DNA of 64,000 nt from NCBI GenBank assembly GCA_032017425.1, contig DALZPW010000012.1. The stretch is one strand, 5' to 3'. The DNA comes from Faucicola tetraodonis. GTDB lineage: Bacteria; Pseudomonadota; Gammaproteobacteria; Pseudomonadales; Moraxellaceae. Shown in pieces: positions 1-9,539 of this stretch. The notes below the pieces were generated by a model. The model worked only from the letters and a program-made list of their open reading frames with translations, made no database searches and was not told the DNA's origin. Position 1 is the stretch's first letter; every line of letters starts with the position of its first letter. Made by a program: the position numbers and the translations under genes.

Positions 1-14
1 ATTGCTCATATCAC

Positions 15-188
15 TCAATTGTTGAGAAATATGTGCTTGTGAATACAGCTTCTAAAAGTTATCCAATAGCCAAGTAAGCGTTGAAAGTTAGTGTTACCTT
101 CGGCTAAACGTAAAATACGTTCGTTCTCATGCGAAATTTGACAATTGATTTTCTCATTGTCACAATCAAACCACATGTCAAATGCCAT
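15..188 (-). pseudogene. Possible remnant or very small gene downstream of miaB
   Basis: A 57-codon reading frame starts with ATG at 188, four bases past the miaB stop, and ends at a TGA at 15-17. Its first 42 or so residues look protein-like (acidic start, then HENERILRLAEGN). After the residues LLGY the frame turns into unlikely sequence, while a shifted frame continues plausibly (KLYSQAHISQQLSDMSN) to the window edge, apart from one TAG codon. This fits a longer gene broken by a frameshift and a nonsense change, or a sequencing error. I do not recognise the family, and the window edge hides the rest. Confidence 0.35.
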
Positions 189-192
189 TATA

Positions 193-1659
193 TTAACCTA
201 ACACTTCAACCAACTCACCTTCCACCAAATGCGGACTCATGGCTCGCGTGACTTTTACCATCACCAGTTTACCAATCAACGCGTCATCGCCTTTAAACAA
301 TACCGTTCGCGTATTATCCGCCGTTCCCATCAAAAATTCAGGATTGCGGTCGCCATGTTGCTCCACCAACACACGCACGGTTTGACCCACCATGCCTTGG
401 GTTTTTGCCCAAGTCGAATCAATAATCACTTGCTGAAACGCCGCCAAACGGGCTTTTTTGGTTGCTATATCGATATTGTCGGGCAAGTCTGACGCAGGCG
501 TACCTGGACGCTTGGAGTAAATAAAGCTATACGAATGGTCAAAATCCAAATCTTTGGCAAGATTGAGCGTATCTTGGAAATCTTGGTCGGTTTCATTGGG
601 AAACCCGATAATAAAATCGCTTGATAAATACATATCAGGGCGCACCGCGCGCAGTTTGCGGATTTGCTCAATGTAGATATCAATGGTGTGGTTACGCTTC
701 ATGGCAGCTAGGATAGCGTTGGAGCCACTTTGCACGGGTAGGTGCAGGTGGGATACCAGTTTTGGTATTTTGGCATACGCTTCAATGATATCATCGCTAA
801 ATTCCAGTGGATGGCTGGTGGTATAGCGAATACGCTCAATGCCGTCAACGTGCGCCACATAATGCAATAACTCACTAAAACGGCAAATTGTGCCATCGTG
901 TTTTTCACCGCGGTAGCCATTGACGTTTTGCCCCAATAGCGTTACTTCACGTACCCCTTGGCTAGCAAGGCTGTCAATCTCGGCAAGTACATCATCGAGT
1001 GGGCGCGAGATTTCTTCGCCTCGGGTGTAAGGCACCACGCAAAATGAGCAGTATTTTGAGCAGCCTTCCATGATGGATACAAACGCCTTAAACCCTTCCA
1101 CTTTGGACTCGGGTAAAAAGTCAAATTTTTCAATGCTAGGGAAAGACACATCGACGACGCCGATACGGTTTTTGGGTTTGACATCCAGCTGTTTGGTGGA
1201 TTGGTCATACAGTTCTGGCAGGCGATGCAGGGTTTGCGGTCCAAACACCATATCGACATGCGGGGCACGGCTTTGGATTTTATCGCCTTCTTGTGATGCC
1301 ACGCAGCCGCCCACACCGATGACCAAATTCGGGTTTTTCTCTTTAAGCTTTTTCCAGCGCCCGAGTTCAGAAAATACTTTTTCTTGCGCTTTTTCACGAA
1401 TCGAACAGGTATTCATGAGCAGTACATCGGCTTCTTCAGGATTGTCCGTCAGCACCATGCCATGGGAGTCGCCTAGCACATCTGCCATTTTTTCAGAGTC
1501 GTACACATTCATCTGACAGCCTTGGGTCTCGATAAACACGCGTTTGACACGAGTATCCGCTGGTGGCATGGTGGGTTCAACACTCACCGCTAGCGTTGGC
1601 GTTACCAAATTTTGAGTTTTGGGAATCTGTGCTTTTGGGTCAAAAGTAGCAACTGTCAT
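193..1659 (-). CDS. miaB: tRNA-2-methylthio-N6-dimethylallyladenosine synthase MiaB
   Basis: Radical-SAM methylthiotransferase that adds the methylthio group to i6A37 of tRNAs reading codons beginning with U; it acts in the cytoplasm. The N-terminal UPF0004 domain carries the three cluster-binding cysteines (C48 in QGCQMN, C85 in NTCSIRE, C119 in GGCVAS). The radical-SAM CX3CX2C motif is at C200, C204 and C207, followed by the radical-SAM barrel and a C-terminal TRAM domain over about the last 65 residues. At 488 residues it is slightly long because of a roughly 38-residue N-terminal leader before the usual family start; Met31 is an alternative start. It reads toward the window edge, alone on its strand with the upstream methyltransferase 74 bp away. 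Confidence 0.97.
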   Translation of the reverse strand: MTVATFDPKAQIPKTQNLVTPTLAVSVEPTMPPADTRVKRVFIETQGCQMNVYDSEKMADVLGDSHGMVLTDNPEEADVLLMNTCSIREKAQEKVFSELGRWKKLKEKNPNLVIGVGGCVASQEGDKIQSRAPHVDMVFGPQTLHRLPELYDQSTKQLDVKPKNRIGVVDVSFPSIEKFDFLPESKVEGFKAFVSIMEGCSKYCSFCVVPYTRGEEISRPLDDVLAEIDSLASQGVREVTLLGQNVNGYRGEKHDGTICRFSELLHYVAHVDGIERIRYTTSHPLEFSDDIIEAYAKIPKLVSHLHLPVQSGSNAILAAMKRNHTIDIYIEQIRKLRAVRPDMYLSSDFIIGFPNETDQDFQDTLNLAKDLDFDHSYSFIYSKRPGTPASDLPDNIDIATKKARLAAFQQVIIDSTWAKTQGMVGQTVRVLVEQHGDRNPEFLMGTADNTRTVLFKGDDALIGKLVMVKVTRAMSPHLVEGELVEVLG

Positions 1660-1732
1660 GACTACACCTAAATGTTTCGCCTAAAATAAACCCTCAATTA
1701 TAACAGATTTTTTTGCCAAGATGCGGTAGTGA

Positions 1733-2494
1733 TTATTTTGACAGCACTAAATAAATGACATCGGTGTTAAAATTGCCAACCTCATCTATCTCAAAATATT
1801 GTCTAACGGGCGCGGCACAATTTTTTTGTAAGGCTCGAATCACTTGTATGCTGGTATCAGGGGTATGCATACGGGCGACCCAACTGTCAAAATTTAACGC
1901 CAGTTTTTGCATCTCGACAGTCGCCACGAAAAAGCCGGTGATTTCTGCAAAATACAACCACTCGGCAAGACTATAATCTTTGACATGACTGGGATCGCGG
2001 ATGGTTTCAATGGTCTGTAAAAAATTATTGAGCACGGGGTTGCTATTGCCCAACACATCGACAATCACCACTTTGCCACCGTCAGCTAGGGCGCGATGCA
2101 TCTCAAATAGCGCTTGTGGTACATTTTGCCAATGGTGCGCAGAATAGCGCGTGATAATGGCATCAAATTGCTGGTCGGCAAAGGGTAATTTTTCTGCTGT
2201 ACCGATTTGTGTGGTGATATTGGTTAAGCCGCGTGCTTTGGCTTGGCTGGCGACAACTTCGGTCATCGTAGGGGTAATGTCATAAGCAATCACTGATGTG
2301 GCAACAGGAGCCACCTGATAACTGACGTGCCCACCGCCACAGCCCAAATCCAATATATGCGCAAGCTTGTGCGCCTCAATCAACTGCTTTATTTTGTCGA
2401 ACTCAGCACCTTGTGCATGAACAGGGCTATTGAGATAGTTGTGGGATTTGTCTTGGTATTGTTGAATATTTAGGGCGTGCTGGGTATGGGTCAT
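1733..2494 (-). CDS. Class I SAM-dependent methyltransferase (UbiE/Coq5-like)
   Basis: A 253-residue soluble protein with the glycine-rich SAM-binding motif I (DLGCGGGH, residues about 50-57), an acidic residue after strand 2 (AYDIT), a motif around GTAEKLPFADQQFD, and a post-motif region (ITRYSAHHW) typical of the Methyltransf_11 group. The substrate cannot be told from sequence; small-molecule methylation is likeliest and it is not the canonical ubiE. It starts with ATG at 2494, lies 74 bp upstream of miaB on the same strand, and is separated by an AT-rich 257-bp promoter region from the divergent slt gene. Confidence 0.85.
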   Translation of the reverse strand: MTHTQHALNIQQYQDKSHNYLNSPVHAQGAEFDKIKQLIEAHKLAHILDLGCGGGHVSYQVAPVATSVIAYDITPTMTEVVASQAKARGLTNITTQIGTAEKLPFADQQFDAIITRYSAHHWQNVPQALFEMHRALADGGKVVIVDVLGNSNPVLNNFLQTIETIRDPSHVKDYSLAEWLYFAEITGFFVATVEMQKLALNFDSWVARMHTPDTSIQVIRALQKNCAAPVRQYFEIDEVGNFNTDVIYLVLSK

Positions 2495-2751
2495 GGCTTA
2501 TCGCATTTAGTTGGTTAATAATAGACTTATCATAAGCCAAATAATATATAATTTATAGTTAATTAAATTTAAAATTAAAAAACTATTTGTTATATAAAAT
2601 AAGCTGCAACATTTTTATACAATTAGTTGAGATTTGGGTAAATTTTTTTTAGTCGACAATCGTTATAATCGCTTCAGCAAGGTTAACTAATTTTTACATT
2701 ACTTTTGTCATTTTTTGCCTATTTATCTTATAAAAGGTATTACCAATTATT

Positions 2752-4737
2752 ATGAAAAATCTCAAGCTTTCGATGATTTCATGCGGTGTGATTGCTGTTT
2801 TTGCAGAATCTGCTTGTGCAAGTAGCTATTCTGTAGGGACGCCTAGCACGGCGGATAGTTATTTTAACCAAGCCGAACGTGAAGCTAGCCTTGGCAACTT
2901 ATCGCAAATGGGCAACTATCAGCAAATGATGGCGGGTGGCAGTCTAGCCATGTATCCAGAGTATTGGCAGCTCAATAAAGACTTAGACGCTCAGCCTGCA
3001 TCAGCGATTGTAAGTTTTGCCAACCGTTATCCACAAACTGCGATGGCAGAAAAATTGGCGGCGGATTATGCGGAAACCAAAGCGCGGATGGGTGATTATG
3101 ATGCAGTTAGACAAGTGGCGAGCTATGTAACCAATCCTGATGCCAGTGAAGCTTGTGCCATTGCGTTAGGCTTCAATCACGGTGGCGATAGCATGCGTGC
3201 TTATACCGAAAAAGGTAATGTTTGGCTCAGCACGGATAAAAAACTGCCGCAGCTTTGCCAACAGTTGGCGACAGAGCTCAATGGCAATCACATGGTTAGC
3301 AATGATGACCGTGAGCAGCGACTGTACCGTATGCTACGCACGGGCAACAATGGTGATATCGTGCAGCTTGCCAGCCGATTGGGCGTGCAGCTGAGCTACA
3401 ATCAGCTCATGAGCATCAGTAGCAGTCCCAATGCGTTTTTTTCACAACTCGGAAGTATGCCAGCAACCGCCAGCAATCGGTATTTATATTTATATGGCTT
3501 AGGGCAACTTGCCAAAAAATCTGTCAGTGAAGCGGCGATGCAGCTTAACTATGATGTGGGGCGAAACCCGCAGTTTTTTGATGCCAAAACCCGTCAATAT
3601 GCCTACCGTACCTTGGGCGTGGCAAGGATGGGCGTCAATACCGATCAAGGGTTTAGTAGTGATGCGGTTGATTGGATGCAAAAAAGTCTGGGCGTACCAT
3701 TTAATAATGAAGAAGCCGAAAACTATGCCCAAGCAGCGATACGCTATAGCCGATGGTCAGATTTGGCACAAGCCATTGGCGCAATGGACTATAAAAATCA
3801 GCAGCAACCGGTATGGCAATATTGGCTTGCCAAAGCCTACAAATTGGGCGGCACCAGCCAGCAGCGTCAACAAGCCAATCAGCTATTTAGTCAATTGGCG
3901 CAAACCAATGACTATTATGGACTGCTTGCCAAAGACCAACTGGGGCAGCGTTTTGACCGATTACCGACCAATCCACCGGTGAGCAATAGTGATTACTCAC
4001 GCCTCGCAAGCGATAGTTTCTTTAATCGCGCATTTACCCTCTATAAACTTGCCGCCAATCCCAGCTATACCAACCGTGAATGGAACTGGGCGGTAAAAAA
4101 AGCACGTGACCGTGGTGATGAGAGGATGATTCTGGCAGCCGCGCAAACCGCCTCGGACATGGGATGGTACGACCGTGCTATCTATGCGCTGGAGTCTACC
4201 AAAACGATTCCAAATTCGGCACTGGCATTCCCAATGCCTTATCAGTCTAGTGTCGTGCAATACAGCCGCCAAGCAGGAATCGATCCTGCGTGGGCGTATG
4301 GCATCATGCGTCAAGAAAGCCGTTTTAATATCGGCGCTCGCTCGGGTGTCGGGGCAGGGGGGTTGATGCAAATCATGCCAGACACCGCGCGCTATATCGC
4401 ACGTAAATTGGGCGAACCGTATGAACCATCTCGCGTCGCAGGGGGCGATACCAATATTCGCTACGGTACGTATTATATGGGCGATATCTTAAATAAATTG
4501 GGGGGTCAGCCTGTACTAGCCACCGCGGGCTACAATGCAGGGCCAGGTAAGGCCAAAACTTGGCAACCTGAGAATGGTAGCCTAGCGGCTGATCAGTATG
4601 TTGAGACCATTCCTTATGCAGAAACGCGCAATTATGTCAAAGCCGTGATGGAAAATACCACCCATTATGATGTGCTCCTTGGCGGCAGCAACCAACCGAT
4701 TACTCAGCGTATGGGTATTATTGCTGCTAAGTATTAA
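2752..4737 (+). CDS. slt: Soluble lytic murein transglycosylase (Slt70 family)
   Basis: Periplasmic enzyme that cleaves the MurNAc-GlcNAc bond of peptidoglycan with formation of 1,6-anhydroMurNAc. It has 661 residues, close to Slt70. A signal peptide covers roughly the first 23 residues (ends ACASS), a long alpha-helical superhelical region fills about residues 30-490, and the C-terminal SLT domain carries the catalytic glutamate E522 in MRQESRFN, then GLMQIMP and AGYNAGPGKA. It is transcribed divergently from the methyltransferase. No terminator with a clear U run follows it. A second, much smaller transglycosylase is encoded at 8775-9539, so the two probably split bulk turnover and local remodelling. 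Confidence 0.95.
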   Translation: MKNLKLSMISCGVIAVFAESACASSYSVGTPSTADSYFNQAEREASLGNLSQMGNYQQMMAGGSLAMYPEYWQLNKDLDAQPASAIVSFANRYPQTAMAEKLAADYAETKARMGDYDAVRQVASYVTNPDASEACAIALGFNHGGDSMRAYTEKGNVWLSTDKKLPQLCQQLATELNGNHMVSNDDREQRLYRMLRTGNNGDIVQLASRLGVQLSYNQLMSISSSPNAFFSQLGSMPATASNRYLYLYGLGQLAKKSVSEAAMQLNYDVGRNPQFFDAKTRQYAYRTLGVARMGVNTDQGFSSDAVDWMQKSLGVPFNNEEAENYAQAAIRYSRWSDLAQAIGAMDYKNQQQPVWQYWLAKAYKLGGTSQQRQQANQLFSQLAQTNDYYGLLAKDQLGQRFDRLPTNPPVSNSDYSRLASDSFFNRAFTLYKLAANPSYTNREWNWAVKKARDRGDERMILAAAQTASDMGWYDRAIYALESTKTIPNSALAFPMPYQSSVVQYSRQAGIDPAWAYGIMRQESRFNIGARSGVGAGGLMQIMPDTARYIARKLGEPYEPSRVAGGDTNIRYGTYYMGDILNKLGGQPVLATAGYNAGPGKAKTWQPENGSLAADQYVETIPYAETRNYVKAVMENTTHYDVLLGGSNQPITQRMGIIAAKY

Positions 4738-5042
4738 TTCAATCTGTATTACATAAACCTGCTAAATCTTCGCAAAAATAACAGCTAATTAATTGATAAT
4801 GGTCAATAAATTACTGTTGTTTTTTAGTATATACAGGGTTTACAAAATCTGACCCAGTTAGTATGATTTCAAAGAATTGGCATGACTCATAAACATTAGT
4901 TTCGTTTGGCAAAAAATTTAGTTATTTCAAGCAGAAAATTGATAAGTCAACCACCATTTTTATCACTTCTATTTTAAAAGCTCACTGTAAACGTTAAAGC
5001 AACCTGCTTGTTTTTAATCATCGACTATTTGGTTTAATTGCT
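4738..5042. other. Intergenic region, nothing recognised
   Basis: This 305-bp AT-rich gap lies between slt and the RNase T2-like gene. I see no reading frame, hairpin terminator or repeat that I can support; it presumably holds the promoter of the gene at 5043. Confidence 0.5.
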
Positions 5043-5819
5043 ATGCTGTCATCTTGTCTAAAAACATTGCTCGATTTTACCAACTGGCACAAGGTCTCAC
5101 ACACCGCCACATTGGCGTCGTTAAAGTTTAGGGCAAAGATTCAAGATGATGAGGCAGCGGCAAATTTAGCCAGTTTAATTATCAACTCAAGTGATCAAAA
5201 AAGCGCAAAGTTTAGTGGCTATTTGTCAGTTGGCTGCTTGGCGGTGATGGGTGCTTTAGCAACCCCAGCTGCCCACGCCGACAGTGTTTTGGGAGTGGAA
5301 TTATCCCCTGCTGTCTGCAAGCTTAACCCATACATGGGTAATCTTCGCCAATGTATCGAAGGCAACCCGATGACGGTGAATTTTTATCGGGTGGCGAACC
5401 AGTCTTGTAGTAATAGCCGCTATAGCATGTCGCCACTGCAAGAAAAGATCACCTCAAAAGTCATTCCAGACGGTAATATTCGCAAAAATATCTGGCAGCA
5501 GTATGGCCGCTGTAGTGGCCTAAGTACCCCTAATTATTTTCGTACCATTAACTCGCTTGCCAGTCAATTAAAACTCCCAAAAGAACTCAGTAGCGGTCGC
5601 AGTTATCGATTCACGTCCAGTGGCTTGAGCCACCAATTATTATCTTTAAACCCTGGCATGAAACCAAACTCGTTTAATTTTTTCTGTCAAAAAAATAGTG
5701 CAGGTCAATCTGTATTGACCTATATTAACGTGTGCTATGACAATAACGGACGGTTTGCCCAATGTGCCACCCGCTCTTACGCCTGTCCTAGTCAATTTTT
5801 GATTGATGGTAATTATTGA
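5043..5819 (+). CDS. Secreted RNase T2-like protein lacking the catalytic histidines
   Basis: A 258-residue protein with the cysteine framework and layout of bacterial RNase T2/RNase I. After a signal sequence (about residues 57-79, ending PAAHA) come LSPAVCKL, RQC, a CAS-I-like site MTVNFYRV, a CAS-II-like site NIWQQYGRCSGLS followed by YF, and a terminal VCYDNNGRFAQC. In active enzymes these sites read like VHGLWP and HEWxKHGTC. Here the CAS-I His is Asn113, and the His, Glu, Lys and His of CAS II are Asn149, Ile150, Gln153 and Tyr154. Ribonuclease activity by the family mechanism is therefore not expected. About 55 residues precede the signal-like segment, which is odd; no convincing internal ATG is present, so the true start or an upstream frameshift is unresolved. 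Confidence 0.6.
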   Translation: MLSSCLKTLLDFTNWHKVSHTATLASLKFRAKIQDDEAAANLASLIINSSDQKSAKFSGYLSVGCLAVMGALATPAAHADSVLGVELSPAVCKLNPYMGNLRQCIEGNPMTVNFYRVANQSCSNSRYSMSPLQEKITSKVIPDGNIRKNIWQQYGRCSGLSTPNYFRTINSLASQLKLPKELSSGRSYRFTSSGLSHQLLSLNPGMKPNSFNFFCQKNSAGQSVLTYINVCYDNNGRFAQCATRSYACPSQFLIDGNY

Positions 5820-6046
5820 GGGATGGCGGTATCAATTTTTGCCTAGTTTTAAGCGTTTTTTATTTTGTTCTTTGCCTCACTTCAACCCATAATTGTCAAG
5901 CTCACCCGACAATTGACCCCATAAATTTATGGTCTTTGATGGTGACAAGTGATAAACTAGGCAAGCTTTTTTAGACAACTTTTTCTGCTTTTTTCACTGC
6001 CTTGCTTTTGCAAAGGATCTTGTACTTATCATAATAGGAGCTTTCA

Positions 6047-7033
6047 ATGAAACAGCCTGTTCGTGTTGCGGTGACTGGTGCTGCTGGTCAAATCAGTTAT
6101 TCATTATTATTTCGTATCGCATCGGGTGATATGTTAGGTAAAGACCAACCTGTCATTTTACAATTATTAGAAATCACGCCAGCCTTAGAAGCCTTAAAAG
6201 GTGTGGTAATGGAACTTGAAGATTGTGCATTCCCATTGCTAGCGGGCGTCGTACAAACTGACGACGCTAATGTTGCGTTCAAAGATGCGGACTATGCACT
6301 ACTTGTGGGTGCCCGTCCTCGTGGTCCTGGCATGGAGCGTAAAGATTTGCTCGAAGCTAACGCCGCCATCTTCTCTGCACAAGGTAAAGCGTTAAATGAC
6401 AACGCTAGCCGTAATGTCAAAGTATTGGTTGTGGGCAATCCAGCTAACACCAATGCCTTAATCGCACAGCGCAATGCCCCAGACCTAGACCCACGTAACT
6501 TTACAGCGATGACACGTCTTGACCACAACCGTGGTATGGCGCAACTGGCTGAAGAAACTGAAACCACCGTGAATGACATCAAAAAAATGATCATTTGGGG
6601 TAACCACTCTTCAACCCAGTACCCAGATTTGACTTTCACTACGGTAAAAGGTCAACCTGCCCTAGAGCAAGTACAACGTGACTGGTACGAAGGTACTTAT
6701 ATCCCTAACGTACAACAGCGTGGTGCTGCCATCATTAAAGCACGTGGTGCCTCATCAGCGGCATCTGCTGCAAATGCTGCGATTGCGCACATTCGTTCAT
6801 GGGCACTAGGCACTGACGAGAATGATTGGGTATCTATGGGTGTTTACTCAAATGGTGAATACGGTATCCAAAAAGGTCTTATCTATTCATTCCCATGTAC
6901 TTGCCAAAATGGCGATTGGAAAATTGTTGAAGGGCTAGATGTTTCATCGGCTTTCTCACAAGAAAAAATGAAAGCCACCGAAACTGAATTGGCTGAAGAG
7001 CGTGATGCAGTAAGCCACTTACTTCCTAACTAA
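6047..7033 (+). CDS. mdh: Malate dehydrogenase
   Basis: NAD-dependent oxidation of malate to oxaloacetate in the TCA cycle. The 328-residue protein belongs to the group-2 (cytosolic-type) bacterial malate dehydrogenases: Rossmann motif GAAGQISYSL (residues 11-20), substrate arginines in ARPRGPGMER, catalytic Asp160 (TRLDHNR) and His187 (WGNHSST). The start is fixed by an AGGAG ribosome site a few bases upstream of ATG 6047. It is a single-gene unit closed by a hairpin terminator at 7058-7090. Confidence 0.97.
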   Translation: MKQPVRVAVTGAAGQISYSLLFRIASGDMLGKDQPVILQLLEITPALEALKGVVMELEDCAFPLLAGVVQTDDANVAFKDADYALLVGARPRGPGMERKDLLEANAAIFSAQGKALNDNASRNVKVLVVGNPANTNALIAQRNAPDLDPRNFTAMTRLDHNRGMAQLAEETETTVNDIKKMIIWGNHSSTQYPDLTFTTVKGQPALEQVQRDWYEGTYIPNVQQRGAAIIKARGASSAASAANAAIAHIRSWALGTDENDWVSMGVYSNGEYGIQKGLIYSFPCTCQNGDWKIVEGLDVSSAFSQEKMKATETELAEERDAVSHLLPN

Positions 7034-7057
7034 TTAGGTTACAATCTTTTAACTTGA

Positions 7058-7090
7058 TAAAAAAACCAGTCTCATTAGGCTGGTTTTTTT
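7058..7090 (+). terminator. Rho-independent terminator of mdh
   Basis: An AACCAG stem pairs with CTGGTT around a short loop and runs into seven T; flanking A and T runs extend the pairing. Confidence 0.85.
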
Positions 7091-7342
7091 ACATGAAATA
7101 ACCACACTATACAATCAAATCACATTTTTTTTACCCAATTTTGGCTACACTGAAGTGACTATTTAGATAGTATTAGACTAATATATTATTAGAATGGTCT
7201 GACGATATAAATAACCTGTGGCACTTTTTGATAATTTTTGAATAAAATAAGTGCTACAAAATAATGACATTAAAATAAATATTGATACTTTTAAACGTTG
7301 ATACTAAACGTTGATACTTTTAACAGTACTAGGAGAACCACA

Positions 7343-7606
7343 ATGATGACAGATGGCGAAAGAAACATTAATATGTTATTTGAACAAATGGGTATGGATG
7401 GCGATGATGCTGCGGTTGAACAATTTATTCAAGAAAATCAATTGGCGCAATCAGTCCAGCTGAGCGATGCACCTTTTTGGAGCGACAACCAACGTAAATT
7501 TTTAAAAGACGAATACCGTGCAGATGCAGGTTGGATTGAAATCATCGATGAGCTCAACACCCGTCTACACAAAGATGCCATGGATGCACAAAAACTGGCT
7601 AAATAA
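7343..7606 (+). CDS. DUF2789 family protein
   Basis: An 87-residue acidic, probably cytoplasmic protein of the DUF2789 type: an N-terminal helical segment (INMLFEQMGMDGDDAAVEQFI), the conserved LSDAPFWSDNQRKFL block and a C-terminal ADAGWIEIIDELN stretch. The function of the family is unknown. ATG 7343 is chosen because AGGAG sits at 7331-7335; an upstream non-ATG extension in frame has no such support. It is monocistronic, between the mdh terminator and its own bidirectional terminator. Confidence 0.85.
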   Translation: MMTDGERNINMLFEQMGMDGDDAAVEQFIQENQLAQSVQLSDAPFWSDNQRKFLKDEYRADAGWIEIIDELNTRLHKDAMDAQKLAK

Positions 7607-7655
7607 GTCATTTTAATACTGTCAAAGGTATTTTCTAAATGTATTACAAACTAAC

Positions 7656-7686
7656 TAAAAAACCCAATCACTGATTGGGTTTTTTA
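7656..7686. terminator. Bidirectional terminator between DUF2789 gene and htpX
   Basis: Stem AACCCAATCA / TGATTGGGTT with a one-base centre, flanked by an A run on the left and a T run on the right, so it can stop transcripts from both converging genes. Confidence 0.88.
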
Positions 7687-7713
7687 CCTTGTTAAAACAA
7701 GTGGTCAAAATAA

Positions 7714-8604
7714 TTAGGGAGCCAATTTTTGTAAATGGGCAATACGGTCATCAAGGGAGGGATGGCTGGCAAATAACTGGGCAAAACTAAATCCCCCTTT
7801 ACCTTCATTAATGGCAAAGGCTTTCATGCCTTGTGGCATATAGTCGGGATGCTGGCTGGCAGGTTTTAACGCTTCTAAGGCAGCAATCATGTTGTATTTA
7901 CCCGCCAAACGCGCGCCTGCTTCATCCGCACGGTATTCACGATAACGAGAGAACCACATAACCACTGCTTGTGCAGCAATACCAAACACAATATCTAACA
8001 CCATACTGGTAATGTAATAGCCCATGCCAGGTGAATTGCTGTCATTTTTAAATACCGCCTGATCTACAAATAAACCCACAATGCGCGCAAAGAACATCAC
8101 AAAGCTGTTAACCACTCCTTGCACAAGCGCTAAGGTCACCATATCACCATTGGCAACGTGACCAATTTCATGGGCAAGTACCGCTTCGACTTCTTCTTGG
8201 TTCATCGATTGTAGTAGCCCGGTCGATACCGCAACCAAAGCCTTGTTTTTATTCCAACCTGTGGCAAAGGCATTGGGCGATGGATTATCAAAGATACCCA
8301 CTTCTGGCATATCAATATTGACGTTTTGCGCTAAACGGCGAACCGTTTCGACCAGCCAAACTTCCAACTGGGTAGCAGGCTGTTCAATAACTTGCGTACC
8401 TGTAGAGCGTTTTGCCAACCATTTTGACATCAACAGCGATACAAAAGACCCTATCATACCGTAGATGAAACACATCACCAGCAGGCTAGTCGTGCCTGTG
8501 CCGCCCAAATTGAACCCTAGCATTGGCGCGATGACGTTCATGACGATACCAAACACCACCATCACCGCTAGGTTAGTTAAAAGAAATAAGCCAATTCGTA
8601 ACAT
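7714..8604 (-). CDS. htpX: Membrane zinc metalloprotease HtpX
   Basis: Inner-membrane M48 protease that takes part in quality control of membrane proteins, partly redundant with FtsH. The 296-residue protein has two N-terminal membrane helices (about residues 5-30 and 38-60), the zinc site HEIGH at 145-149, two further hydrophobic segments (about 155-180 and 195-215) and the third-ligand helix around REYRADEAGA. The length matches the family. AGGA sits upstream of ATG 8604. It is convergent with the DUF2789 gene and lies downstream of a lytic transglycosylase on the same strand, separated from it by a terminator. Confidence 0.95.
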   Translation of the reverse strand: MLRIGLFLLTNLAVMVVFGIVMNVIAPMLGFNLGGTGTTSLLVMCFIYGMIGSFVSLLMSKWLAKRSTGTQVIEQPATQLEVWLVETVRRLAQNVNIDMPEVGIFDNPSPNAFATGWNKNKALVAVSTGLLQSMNQEEVEAVLAHEIGHVANGDMVTLALVQGVVNSFVMFFARIVGLFVDQAVFKNDSNSPGMGYYITSMVLDIVFGIAAQAVVMWFSRYREYRADEAGARLAGKYNMIAALEALKPASQHPDYMPQGMKAFAINEGKGGFSFAQLFASHPSLDDRIAHLQKLAP

Positions 8605-8727
8605 GACGGTTTCCTAAAGACAATCAAACGATTAAATATACTTATCAACAATAAGTTGACTATGATATTTAATATAATAGCGTTTAATGCAACAAATTAA
8701 AGGGAAAAGTGGCATAAATTTGTAACA

Positions 8728-8756
8728 TAAAAAAAGCCAGTATTAAACTGGCTTTG
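8728..8756 (-). terminator. Terminator of the downstream-facing lytic transglycosylase gene
   Basis: On the minus strand GCCAG pairs with CTGGC around a seven-base loop, followed by seven T. Confidence 0.87.
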
Positions 8757-8774
8757 CGGTGATAGACACGCTTG

Positions 8775-9539
8775 CTAGCGGACGATAGTATAAGAGTTAG
8801 CGGAATTGTAGCTAACATTTTGAAAGCCATTGCTGCTAGTACTAGAGCGCAGATTGGGGTCATTGCGATATAAGTTGTTGTAGCGGCTTAATACACGTTG
8901 TACGTAGTCACGGGTTTCACGAAATGGGGGAATACCGCCGTATTTACTGACATTGCCTTCACCGGCATTATAGCTCGCTATCACATGCTGAACATTACCA
9001 AAACGGTTTTGTAAAAATTTCAAATACTTTGCCGCGCCTTCGATGTTCTCGGCAGGGTTCCAAGCGTTATACACACCAAACCGCCTAGCCGTCGCAGGCA
9101 TTAATTGCATTAACCCCTGTGCCCCAACAGGTGAGCGCGCATTGGGATTAAAACCTGATTCAGTATGCATCATGGCTTTCATCAATGCAGGGTCGACACC
9201 ATGACGCAGCGCAGAAGCCACAATCATACTATCGTAGCTATTTTTGTTGCCACGTGCACTGGCAGCTACTGCAGCTTCATTGGCGCCCCAATTGCTATAA
9301 CTATGCACATTGGTATCCGCGTAATAAGTCACTTTGACTTTTTTAGTAAAGTTTTGGAAATTATTTCCTGCAGGGCGGTTGTTGCTGACTACATTGGTCA
9401 ACAGTACCTGACCGTTGCTATCTTTAAACACATACATATTGCCAGCGTTCGCTGCATCCATACTTGCCAAACCACCCAATGACAATAGGGAAGCCGATAG
9501 CAAATAGGCTAGGCGAGGTTTTTTTGCAAACAATACCAT
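8775..9539 (-). CDS. Small secreted lytic transglycosylase (SLT domain)
   Basis: Periplasmic murein transglycosylase, 254 residues from ATG 9539. A signal peptide covers about residues 1-32 (ends AANAG). A region of about 60 residues starting MYVFKDSNGQVLLTN resembles the DUF4124 module seen ahead of SLT domains in such enzymes. The SLT domain follows with catalytic Glu127 in MHTESGF, GLMQLMPATA and ASYNAGEGNV. The start is placed at 9539 because a TAGG ribosome site precedes it and the signal peptide then begins with the usual basic n-region; a longer frame to 9587 adds 16 unlikely residues. The protein ends in a Ser/Asn-rich tail. Confidence 0.9.
   Translation of the reverse strand: MVLFAKKPRLAYLLSASLLSLGGLASMDAANAGNMYVFKDSNGQVLLTNVVSNNRPAGNNFQNFTKKVKVTYYADTNVHSYSNWGANEAAVAASARGNKNSYDSMIVASALRHGVDPALMKAMMHTESGFNPNARSPVGAQGLMQLMPATARRFGVYNAWNPAENIEGAAKYLKFLQNRFGNVQHVIASYNAGEGNVSKYGGIPPFRETRDYVQRVLSRYNNLYRNDPNLRSSTSSNGFQNVSYNSANSYTIVR

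Noticed and set aside
193..1397. Several long open frames on the opposite strand or in other frames of miaB
   Set aside because: Their translations are low-complexity or match no family, and miaB explains the coding pattern.
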